A DNA stretch of 64,000 bases from Antarcticibacterium flavum (GTDB taxonomy: Bacteria; Bacteroidota; Bacteroidia; Flavobacteriales; Flavobacteriaceae), in the NCBI RefSeq assembly GCF_006159205.1, contig NZ_CP040812.1, forward strand, positions 434,001 through 498,000, in the 5' to 3' direction. The translations under genes were made by a program, and so were the position numbers. The notes under the pieces are model-generated. The model saw only the letters and a list, made by a program, of their open reading frames with translations, ran no database searches and was not told the DNA's origin. Below, piece after piece: positions 56,081 to 63,097 of the stretch (positions are counted from its first letter, which is position 1; each line of letters opens with the position of its first letter).

Positions 56081-56145
56081 TCGTTAGTCGTTAGTCTTTA
56101 GTCTTTAGTCTTTAGTCTTTAGTCTTTAGTCTTTAGTCTTTAGTC
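56078..56145 (+). repeat. Heptanucleotide array TAGTCTT, about 9.7 units
   Basis: Two TAGTCGT units followed by seven TAGTCTT and a partial unit. It begins exactly at the lpdA stop codon. Confidence 0.95.
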
Positions 56146-56156
56146 AAAAAAAAATT

Positions 56157-56196
56157 ATCCCTGCTGGAAGTAACATTTTAGCGGGGATTTTTTTTC
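56157..56196 (+). terminator. Terminator downstream of lpdA
   Basis: ATCCCTGCT / AGCGGGGAT stem (one G-U pair), 14-nt loop, and a long T-run. It lies between two heptamer arrays. Confidence 0.75.
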
Positions 56197-56258
56197 TGTT
56201 TTCCGTTTTCCGTTTTCTGTTTTCCGTTCTTTGTTCTCTTTTCTCTGCTCTCTGTACT
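56196..56258 (+). repeat. Degenerate heptanucleotide array (C-TGTTTT type), 9 units
   Basis: In strict 7-nt register: CTGTTTT, CCGTTTT, CCGTTTT, CTGTTTT, CCGTTCT, TTGTTCT, CTTTTCT, CTGCTCT, CTGTACT. Confidence 0.85.
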
Positions 56259-56277
56259 ACTAGTGTTCAGGGTTAAT

Positions 56278-56312
56278 TGTTTGGTGTTTGGTGTTTGGTG
56301 TTTGGTGTTTGG
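56278..56312 (+). repeat. Heptanucleotide array TGTTTGG, 5 units
   Basis: Five identical TGTTTGG units, then a T-run and the dispersed word GCCACGAATGCACTAATG (56325-56342). Confidence 0.93.
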
Positions 56313-56379
56313 TTTTTTTTTTAGCCACGAATGCACTAATGTTTTTCGGTTATTTTCTATGTACCATTTTTAAATTCGG

Positions 56380-56456
56380 GAATTTGGTGCCTGGAATTTG
56401 GAATTTGGTGCTTGGTGCCTGTAATTTGGAATTTGGTGCTTGGAATTTGGAAATTG
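56380..56456 (+). repeat. Heptanucleotide array mixing GAATTTG and GTGCYTG, 11 units
   Basis: Order: GAATTTG, GTGCCTG, GAATTTG, GAATTTG, GTGCTTG, GTGCCTG, TAATTTG, GAATTTG, GTGCTTG, GAATTTG, GAAATTG. All units keep the 7-nt register although two unrelated words alternate. Confidence 0.9.
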
Positions 56457-56483
56457 TTGGTGCTTGTAGTCTCTTTTTCTAGC

Positions 56484-56627
56484 CCTGCCAGGTTTCTCCT
56501 TTGCAGGATTGACCTATAAAAGGAGGAATAAGTTTTCAGGAAAATTCAACCTGGTAGGTCTTTCTCGCAATTGAGATCCTTACCCAATGGAATTCGAACA
56601 AACTTCACAGGTTTTTTCCAACCTGTG
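56484..56627. repeat. AACCTG-type short dyads
   Basis: Several short inverted repeats built on the same core: CCTGCCAGG (56484-56492), ACCTGGTAGGT (56549-56559), and CACAGGTT-6 nt-AACCTGTG (56606-56627, a perfect 8-bp stem). Otherwise this gap holds no gene. Confidence 0.6.
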
Positions 56628-56696
56628 AGGTTTTCTTAGAAAGACAATTTTTCTTGCTGTAAATTATTTTTCTGAGGAGCTTTGAAAGAATTCGAT

Positions 56697-57422
56697 TTAA
56701 ACAGGAATTAGATCAGAATACCAAAACCTGGTATCCCAACTTTTCTCCTTATCTGCAAAACAATTATCATCTTCTTTTTCTGAAGACTGATAAGTTCTTT
56801 GCACCTTCTCCCCTATTTCAAATTTGACAGGCTCTTTGAAGATTGGTCCATCATAGACGAACGTGTGAAATTCGCCATTTTCCCCGCAAGGATCTACCCC
56901 TTCGGGTAATGAATCAATAAACTCCCGGTCGATGATCCTTCCGCAGAAAGATTCATCCAGATATTTCGCATTTACACATACCGTAATCGCTTTAAACCCG
57001 GCGTCGAGAAAATCTTGCATAAGTTGCCGGGTATCTCGCTTCCACAACGGGAATACTGCTGTGATGTCTTCTTTTTCAAGCTGTTCCTCCCGGTAAACCT
57101 TAAGATCCTCCAGGAAAATATCTCCAAAGACAGAATGAGTAAATCCCTCCTTTTTCAAAAGTTTTACCTGCTCTTGCATGGTTTGATTATAGGTGCTCAT
57201 AGAAACATTTCCTTTCAGGAATATTTGATGTAGAGGAAGCCCTATACTCCTTGCCTGCATCTCAAGAAGTTGCTGCCTTACTCCATGCATTGAAATGCGC
57301 CCAATCTCCCTATTTATGGTGGTAACGAGTTTCTCAACTTTGACAGCCTGGTTTTTCTGAAGGGTGTATAAAGCAAAAGCAGCATCCTTACCACTACTCC
57401 AGTTAAGATATGCTTTTTTCAT
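56697..57422 (-). CDS. Diphthine--ammonia ligase-like (adenine nucleotide alpha-hydrolase superfamily)
   Basis: 241 residues. PP-loop-type ATP site LNWSSGKDAAFALYTL at the N-terminus, then SMHGVRQQLLEMQA, GDIFLEDLKVYRE, and the C-terminal DPCGENGEFHTFVYDGPIF, which is diagnostic of the Dph6/MJ0570 family. In eukaryotes and archaea Dph6 amidates diphthine on EF-2. Bacteria lack diphthamide, so the bacterial substrate is different and unknown. It overlaps aroQ by 1 nt. Confidence 0.88.
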   Translation of the reverse strand: MKKAYLNWSSGKDAAFALYTLQKNQAVKVEKLVTTINREIGRISMHGVRQQLLEMQARSIGLPLHQIFLKGNVSMSTYNQTMQEQVKLLKKEGFTHSVFGDIFLEDLKVYREEQLEKEDITAVFPLWKRDTRQLMQDFLDAGFKAITVCVNAKYLDESFCGRIIDREFIDSLPEGVDPCGENGEFHTFVYDGPIFKEPVKFEIGEKVQRTYQSSEKEDDNCFADKEKSWDTRFWYSDLIPV

Positions 57423-57841
57423 TATTCTCCAATAAAACTATGTATGGCAAGATCATAACTCTGCAACCCGAAGCCAATGATCACTCCTTTGGCATTGGGT
57501 GAAACGTAAGAGGTATGCCGAAAGCTTTCCCTGGAAAAGGTATTGGATATATGTACTTCAACCACCGGGGTTTCTATTGCTTTAATTGCGTCCCCAATAC
57601 CCACAGAAGTGTGAGTATATGCGGCTGCATTGAGGATAATCCCGTCAAAGTCCTTATTTGCCTGTTGTAGTTGATCTATAAGTTCTCCTTCTATATTACT
57701 TTGGAAATAAGAAAGTTCCACTTCCCTGAATTTGAATTGAAGGTCGGCAAAATAATCCTCGAAGCTTTTATTACCGTATGTTTCTGGCTCCCGGGTTCCC
57801 AATAAATTAAGATTCGGGCCATTTATTATAATGATTTTCAT
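57422..57841 (-). CDS. aroQ: Type II 3-dehydroquinate dehydratase
   Basis: 139 residues, a dodecameric small dehydratase of the shikimate pathway. NGPNLNLLGTREPETYG carries the lid Arg and Tyr, FDGIILNAAAYTHTSVGIGDA the substrate loop, VEVHISNTFSRESFRHTSY the catalytic His region. A conserved neighbour of xerD in Flavobacteriia, here separated from it by three outer-membrane protein genes. Confidence 0.95.
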   Translation of the reverse strand: MKIIIINGPNLNLLGTREPETYGNKSFEDYFADLQFKFREVELSYFQSNIEGELIDQLQQANKDFDGIILNAAAYTHTSVGIGDAIKAIETPVVEVHISNTFSRESFRHTSYVSPNAKGVIIGFGLQSYDLAIHSFIGE

Positions 57842-57867
57842 AGGCTAAAGATATTTAAATAAGGCGC

Positions 57868-57903
57868 AGGAAAAAAGCGGAAGTTATGGCCTCCGCTTTT
57901 TTC
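57868..57903. terminator. Terminator between aroQ and the barrel genes
   Basis: AAAAAAGCGGA(AG)...(CC)TCCGCTTTTTT hairpin, symmetric. On the minus strand it lies about 60 nt after the stop of the barrel gene at 57963. Confidence 0.75.
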
Positions 57904-57962
57904 CGCATTAAAATGAAGTAAGAGTTGTTTAAAAATTTTTGTTCAGTTCATCTCAGTTAAGA

Positions 57963-58427
57963 TCATAGTCCAAATTCTACTCCAAGATTTACCGAGGAAA
58001 TATTCCCGGGATCCATACTTATACCTTGATAAGAAGCGATCAAACCAAGGCCTAAAACTCTAAACCCTAATTGAGGCCTGTAATAAAATCCGCCGTCATT
58101 GCCATCATTAAGTCCTACAGCATACCCCAGGTCAAGTCCTACTGTAATTCCAGGAAAGTTCAATCTTCCCGCAACTGCTGCAGGGAGAAATTGCATATCG
58201 TCAAAATCGTCATCCCCAAAAAAGTGGGAATACCCTACCATAGGGCCTATATCCAGGATTGGAATTGCATTGAACATATATGCCAGATCACCTCCCAATT
58301 GAAAAGAATAATCTGAAGCATCACCAACAGGTATTCCGGCATTCACTCCCAGCTTTAAATGCCCCTGACTGTAAGCAGAAGTGACACCTATCATAACCAC
58401 TACCAGAGTAATAAATAATTTTTTCAT
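57963..58427 (-). CDS. Outer-membrane beta-barrel protein
   Basis: 154 residues with a signal peptide (LFITLVVVMIGVTSAYSQ). The mature part has eight short amphipathic strands with glycine- and Asp-rich turns (HFFGDDDFDDMQF, GLNDGNDGGFYY) and a C-terminal aromatic/leucine strand (VNLGVEFGL), like a small OmpX/OmpA-type barrel. Function unknown. Confidence 0.82.
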   Translation of the reverse strand: MKKLFITLVVVMIGVTSAYSQGHLKLGVNAGIPVGDASDYSFQLGGDLAYMFNAIPILDIGPMVGYSHFFGDDDFDDMQFLPAAVAGRLNFPGITVGLDLGYAVGLNDGNDGGFYYRPQLGFRVLGLGLIASYQGISMDPGNISSVNLGVEFGL

Positions 58428-58558
58428 GTTTTCCTTATTTAATTGGTTGACTACTTAAATGTAAGGATTTTTGAATTCAAAATCTACATAATGCATTAGC
58501 ATTCAATATTTTAACCTCTTTTTAATCTGTATTAAAGAAAACCCATCGGGCAGGTGAC

Positions 58559-59164
58559 CTAATATTTATATCCTATTGACAATTGTATGAGTGAGTTGCG
58601 GTAATCAACATCCTCATAAATATTGCTGAAACCCCTTAGGTATCTGGCCTGCACAAAAATTCCCAGGGGAAGCTCATAGCCCAATCCGCCGGCCACACCC
58701 AGGTCAAATTTTTCAGTTTTATTGGTAATATCAAGGGTAGAAGCATTCTCACTACCCGTCGCCTCGGCTTTGGAATCAATGAGAAAGGAAAAGCGTGGCC
58801 CCGCTTCAATACTTAGTCCCGGCACAATGAAATATTTCAGCATTACGGGAAGGGAAATATAATCTACTTTAAAAGTGACCTCCCGGCCCCTTAATTCAGC
58901 CAACTCATGAGAAGAAGACCTTGCTCCCTGTGAGGAATAAATAATCTCAGGCTGTAAGGCAAATTGGGGGGCCACAAGAATCTCACCTAATATTCCCAAA
59001 TGAATATCGCTTCTGTCTTTAAAGTTACCCTGTATGGCATCCTTACCTGCAAAGCCGGAAATATTAACCCCGCCTTTTAAACCAACTTTAAAATATTCCT
59101 GCGCCTGTAACTGTAAACCCAACAGGCATAATGTAAAAATTAAAAAGATTCTTTTTATCATCAT
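58559..59164 (-). CDS. Porin-family outer-membrane beta-barrel protein
   Basis: 201 residues (start at the first or second Met) with a signal peptide (IFLIFTLCLLGLQLQAQ). The sequence FKVGLKGGVNISGFAGKDA, FALQPEIIYSSQGARSS, DYISLPVMLKYFIVPGLSIEAGP and GLGYELPLGIFVQARYLRGFSNI is the PorT-like OMP_b-brl_2 pattern. A paralogue of the next gene at 59284. Confidence 0.88.
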   Translation of the reverse strand: MMIKRIFLIFTLCLLGLQLQAQEYFKVGLKGGVNISGFAGKDAIQGNFKDRSDIHLGILGEILVAPQFALQPEIIYSSQGARSSSHELAELRGREVTFKVDYISLPVMLKYFIVPGLSIEAGPRFSFLIDSKAEATGSENASTLDITNKTEKFDLGVAGGLGYELPLGIFVQARYLRGFSNIYEDVDYRNSLIQLSIGYKY

Positions 59165-59283
59165 AGAATTTTTCCTGATTTATAATTATAAAATTAAAAG
59201 GATTTGATTGCCTTTGAAAGGGCCGGAAACAAAAAAGGTGTAAGTTCTCACTTACACCTTGTTGTTGATTAGTTATTCTTTAT

Positions 59284-59913
59284 CTAGAACATGAATCCAA
59301 TTCCTGCTTGAATTACAGAATGTTTTGCATCTGCTCCAGAAAATATATTGTTTCTAAAGCTGTCATCATAAATATCAGTTAAACCAATATTATAACGTCC
59401 ATTTACGAAGAATCCTCCTCTAAACTTATATGAAGCACCAAGGGCCACACTAAAGTCCACTGTATTAAACTGCTCTTCATCCAGAGAAACGGAAAATTCA
59501 TCATTAGTTGATGAAGGATTGCCATCGATTTCACTATTTACTAGGAAACCTACTTGTGGACCGGCTTCCAATGCCAATCCTTCTGTAAGATAAACTTTTG
59601 CAATTACAGGTACATTAATATAATCCAATTGATATTCTATATCATTGGCATTATTCCTGTCTGCAATGTCATACCCCTGCCCGGAATACAGTACCTCGGG
59701 CTGTATAGAAAATCGTTCGCTTAATGGAATTTCTGCAATTAACCCTAAATGAAAAGATGTTCTGCCATCTGGATCGTTAAAAGCATTCACTCCATCACCG
59801 GAGAAGGTAGAGAAGTTCACACCACCTTTTGCTCCAAACATTACATATTCCTGTGCCTGCATTGTAGTGAAACCAAACAATGCTATTGCAATTAATAAAA
59901 GTGACTTTTTCAT
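59284..59913 (-). CDS. Porin-family outer-membrane beta-barrel protein
   Basis: 209 residues with a signal peptide (LLLIAIALFGFTTMQAQ). Same strand order as the gene at 58559: MFGAKGGVNFSTFSGDG, FSIQPEVLYSGQGYDIA, DYINVPVIAKVYLTEGLALEAGPQ, FFVNGRYNIGLTDIY. Probably a tandem duplicate. Divergent from xerD. Confidence 0.88.
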   Translation of the reverse strand: MKKSLLLIAIALFGFTTMQAQEYVMFGAKGGVNFSTFSGDGVNAFNDPDGRTSFHLGLIAEIPLSERFSIQPEVLYSGQGYDIADRNNANDIEYQLDYINVPVIAKVYLTEGLALEAGPQVGFLVNSEIDGNPSSTNDEFSVSLDEEQFNTVDFSVALGASYKFRGGFFVNGRYNIGLTDIYDDSFRNNIFSGADAKHSVIQAGIGFMF

Positions 59914-60026
59914 ATCTTTCTGTTTTAAAGTTCGGGGACAAATTTAGGCTTACATTTGTTAAGAAAAACTTACACAAGCCTAAAGTATTACTAATACTGG
60001 AAAGAGGATTGTTGATAACTCATATA

Positions 60027-60929
60027 ATGAACTGGTATCAAGCACTAAAGGATTTTAAGGAGCACCTGCAGATAGAGCGGGGCCTTTCAACGAATTCTAT
60101 TGAAAGTTATTCCTTGGACATTTCCAAACTTATTAACTATTTGGAACAAAATGATGTAGCCGTTTCTCCTACAAAAATTGAAAGAGAGGACCTTCAAAAT
60201 TTTATTTATGAGGTTGCAAAATTGCTGAATGCCCGCTCACAATCCCGTTTAATTTCAGGATTAAAAAGTTTTTTCAACTACCTGATTTTTGAAGGTTACA
60301 GGGATGCCAACCCTATGGAACTTGTGGAATCCCCAAAAATAGGAAGAAAGTTACCAGATACACTTTCTCTTCCTGAAATTGACAGGCTAATAGCAGCCAT
60401 AGACCTTTCAACTAATGAAGGCGAACGCAACCGCGCGATCATAGAGACCCTCTACGGCTGCGGATTAAGGGTTTCTGAAGTGATCAATCTTAGGTTAAGT
60501 GATCTTTATTTTAAAGAAGGTTTTATCAAGGTTACCGGTAAGGGAAATAAAGAACGCTTCGTTCCGGTTGGGGAAATAACACAACAGTATATTGAAGAAT
60601 ATGTTTCAAACACCCGTAGAAATGTCCCGGTAAAACCCACTTTTACTGATATTGTCTTTCTCAACAGGCGCGGGAGAATGCTAACCCGCGCTATGATCTT
60701 TACCATCGTTAAAAACCTTGCGCTTGTGGCAAACCTTCAAAAGAATATAAGTCCGCACACCTTCAGGCACTCATTTGCAACCCATCTTCTTGAAAACGGG
60801 GCCGATCTAAGGTCTATTCAACAAATGCTGGGGCACGAAAGTATCACCACCACCGAGATCTATATGCACGTGGACAAAAGTCATTTGCGCGAGGTAATAA
60901 GCAATTATCATCCACGTAGCAATTATTAA
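60027..60929 (+). CDS. xerD: Site-specific tyrosine recombinase XerD
   Basis: 300 residues from MNWYQALKDFKEHLQIERGLS. An upstream in-frame ATG (59880) would overlap the divergent barrel gene and adds non-conserved sequence. The N-terminal SAM-like domain spans residues 1-100. The catalytic domain has the Arg in YGCGLRVSEVINL, then HTFRHSFATHLLENGAD (H..R), GHESITTTEIYMHVD with the second His and the nucleophile Tyr. It resolves chromosome dimers at dif with XerC. A host housekeeping gene, not an element integrase. Confidence 0.93.
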   Translation: MNWYQALKDFKEHLQIERGLSTNSIESYSLDISKLINYLEQNDVAVSPTKIEREDLQNFIYEVAKLLNARSQSRLISGLKSFFNYLIFEGYRDANPMELVESPKIGRKLPDTLSLPEIDRLIAAIDLSTNEGERNRAIIETLYGCGLRVSEVINLRLSDLYFKEGFIKVTGKGNKERFVPVGEITQQYIEEYVSNTRRNVPVKPTFTDIVFLNRRGRMLTRAMIFTIVKNLALVANLQKNISPHTFRHSFATHLLENGADLRSIQQMLGHESITTTEIYMHVDKSHLREVISNYHPRSNY

Positions 60930-61009
60930 ATTCATGCTAAATGGGCCGGGTTGCTTTAGATTATACTTCCTGTGCCTTACCTTAAGGGAAAATAGAATAA
61001 TAGAAAAGC

Positions 61010-61975
61010 ATGAAGACATTAAATTTTAGAAACGGCGATGAAATGCCTGCAATTGGGCTGGGAACCTGGAAATCTGGAAAAGGAGAAGTTGGTAAGGCCG
61101 TAAAGGCGGCAGTCCAAAGCGGCTACAGGCACATCGATTGTGCGGCCACTTATGGAAACGAAGCTGAAATTGGAGAAGCCCTTGCAGAAGTTTTTAAGGA
61201 GGGTAAGGTGAAAAGAGAGGACTTGTGGATCACTTCCAAACTGTGGAATAATGCCCATAAAAAGGAAGATGTGATCCCTGCTTTAAAGAAGACTTTAAAA
61301 GATCTTCAATTAGATTACCTCGACCTCTACCTAATTCACTGGCCGGTAGCATTTAAGCCAGAGGTTGCCGCACCTCAAAAGGATGATGATTATCTTTCCC
61401 TGGAAGAGGCACTTATAATAGAGACCTGGAATATGATGCTAAAGGCAAAGGAGCATGGTTTGGTAAAGCATACAGGAGTATCCAATTTTAGTATAGCAAA
61501 ACTGGAGGACCTTATGGAGGAAACCAATGATATTCCTGAAATGAACCAGGTAGAGATCCATCCATACCTTCAACAGGATGAATTGCTGGAATTTTGCAGC
61601 AAACATGATATACACCTCACCGGCTATTCACCACTTGGCAGTGGTGACCGGCCCGATGCCATGAAAGCTTCCAACGAACCTTCCCTGCTGGAGAACAAGG
61701 TGATTACCGGAATCGCCAAAAGACACGGCGCAACTCCCGGACAGGTATTAATAAAATGGCACCTCATTAGAGGAACTGCCGTAATTCCTAAATCTACGAA
61801 TCCCGAAAGAATACAGGAGAATATTGAAAGTACAGGAGTCAACCTCAATGAAAGTGATTTGCAGGAGATCTCCCAACTGGACAAGCATTTTCGCTATGTA
61901 AACGGGGAGTTTTTTGTAACAAAAGGCAATCCTTATTCCAATATTTTTGATGAAGATGATTATAGGGAGAAGTAG
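61010..61975 (+). CDS. Aldo/keto reductase
   Basis: 321 residues. NADPH-dependent carbonyl reductase of the (beta/alpha)8 family: GLGTWKSGKGEVGKAV, HIDCAATYGNEAEIGEAL (Asp and catalytic Tyr), WITSKLWNNAH (Lys), LIHWPVAFKP (His), NQVEIHPYLQQ and the NADP-binding AVIPKSTNPERIQEN. Substrate unknown. The stop codon TAG is followed by TCGTTAG, the same junction as at the lpdA stop. Confidence 0.92.
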   Translation: MKTLNFRNGDEMPAIGLGTWKSGKGEVGKAVKAAVQSGYRHIDCAATYGNEAEIGEALAEVFKEGKVKREDLWITSKLWNNAHKKEDVIPALKKTLKDLQLDYLDLYLIHWPVAFKPEVAAPQKDDDYLSLEEALIIETWNMMLKAKEHGLVKHTGVSNFSIAKLEDLMEETNDIPEMNQVEIHPYLQQDELLEFCSKHDIHLTGYSPLGSGDRPDAMKASNEPSLLENKVITGIAKRHGATPGQVLIKWHLIRGTAVIPKSTNPERIQENIESTGVNLNESDLQEISQLDKHFRYVNGEFFVTKGNPYSNIFDEDDYREK

Positions 61976-61985
61976 TCGTTAGAGG

Positions 61986-62027
61986 GTTTTCTGTTTACCG
62001 TTTGCCGTTTACGGTTGTAGGTTGTCT
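61986..62027 (+). repeat. Degenerate heptanucleotide array GTTTNCC type, 6 units
   Basis: In register: GTTTTCT, GTTTACC, GTTTGCC, GTTTACG, GTTGTAG, GTTGTCT. Located just after the aldo/keto reductase stop. Confidence 0.8.
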
Positions 62028-62037
62028 CATCAGTTTC

Positions 62038-62330
62038 GTCATCCTGAGACCCCAATAAAATTTTTTTATTAGCGTGAGGTGATGACGTTTTCCCCGGCCT
62101 ACGAAAGTTTATCGTAAAATTTGAAATGAGTGGGGCGTTAGAATTTTAGGCTGTCTGAGCGCAACGGATTAATCTCGCATGAATTCATTTTCCCGCGAGT
62201 ACCTAAAATTTAGCCACCGAATGATAAATTTAGATAAGCTTTCGTAAGCCTAGACTTTTTTGCTTCTTTTTCTTGCAACCGACGACCAGAGGGAGAGGAT
62301 TGCAGCAAAAAAGAAGGAGTGGTCTTATGA
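62038..62330. repeat. Multi-hairpin dispersed element, copy 2
   Basis: Shares its length with 35006-35340, with substitutions and small indels. The long arms GGCCTACGAAAGTTTATC and AAGCTTTCGTAAGCC, and GAATTTTAGG / CCTAAAATTTAGCC, are kept. Homology extends to AATACGTCAATGGTAACTTG (62389 onward). Confidence 0.8.
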
Positions 62331-62465
62331 AATGAAGATAACCTCGACACCGTTTCTTCCAGATTCCATAGAATTATATCTAATAAAATACGTCAATGGT
62401 AACTTGTTTCAGGATCTAATGGAGTTAAATGTTCAGCACCTCGCGTACACATTCCTTCTCTTTTT

Positions 62466-62500
62466 ACCTGGTTTCTGGTTCTTGTTTCCTGGTTCTTAGT
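62466..62500 (+). repeat. Heptanucleotide array (TCCTGGT/TCTTGTT words), 5 units
   Basis: ACCTGGT, TTCTGGT, TCTTGTT, TCCTGGT, TCTTAGT, then GCCACGAATGCACGAATG at 62515. Confidence 0.85.
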
Positions 62501-62729
62501 TTGGATTGGGTGTGAGCCACGAATGCACGAATGTTTTCTATTTGTTAGTGAATAAAAAGTGAGGGAATGATGAGGACAAATATTTTTATCTGCAGCGTTA
62601 GTAGAAGGCAAAATGTATTTTCAAACTCTGTTTTACCAAAACCTATACTCGCACCGTCATCCTGAACTCCTTTCAGGATCTAATGGCGTTGAGTGTTCAG
62701 CGCTTCGCGTACACATCCCTTCTCTTTTT

Positions 62730-62764
62730 TCCTGGTTCCTGGTTCTTGTTTCCTGGTTCTTAGT
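62730..62764 (+). repeat. Heptanucleotide array, second copy of the TCCTGGT type, 5 units
   Basis: TCCTGGT, TCCTGGT, TCTTGTT, TCCTGGT, TCTTAGT, again followed by GCCACGAATGCACTAAT (62781). Array and tag sequence are duplicated together relative to 62466. Confidence 0.85.
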
Positions 62765-62901
62765 TGGGATTGAGTGTGGGCCACGAATGCACTAATATTT
62801 TTTTAGTTATGCAGTATTCCCAGTAACATCATCCTGAACTCGTTTCAGTATCTAATATAATTTAGTATTCAGCATTTAGCGTTACATGCATCCCGTCTTT
62901 T

Positions 62902-62992
62902 CTCTCTTCTCTCTTCTCTCTTCTCTTGTTTCTTGTTTCTTGTTTCTTGTTTCTTGTTTCTTGTTTCTTGCTTCTTGTTTCTTGTTTCTTGT
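62902..62992 (+). repeat. Heptanucleotide array CTCTCTT then TTCTTGT, 13 units
   Basis: Three CTCTCTT, one hybrid CTCTTGT, then nine TTCTTGT (one ending in C). The word changes without losing the 7-nt register. Confidence 0.93.
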
Positions 62993-63011
62993 TCTTTAAA
63001 AATAACATACT

Positions 63012-63044
63012 AAAAAAGCCTTTGATCAATTCAAAGGCTTTTTT
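63012..63044 (-). terminator. Terminator of rny
   Basis: AAAAAAGCCTTTGA-TCAAT-TCAAAGGCTTTTTT, a near-perfect stem with flanking A/T runs, about 54 nt after the rny stop. Confidence 0.88.
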
Positions 63045-63097
63045 AAGTATTTCTGAAGCCTGTTTAGTTAAGGATTCAGATGTGAAATTCTAAAAGA

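Noticed and set aside
59880..60026. Upstream start for xerD at 59880.
   Set aside because: It would overlap the divergent barrel gene and add about 49 residues unlike the XerD family.
60027..60929. Tyrosine recombinase as evidence for an integrated element.
   Set aside because: Sequence and position near aroQ match housekeeping XerD; no att sites, phage or conjugation genes are nearby.
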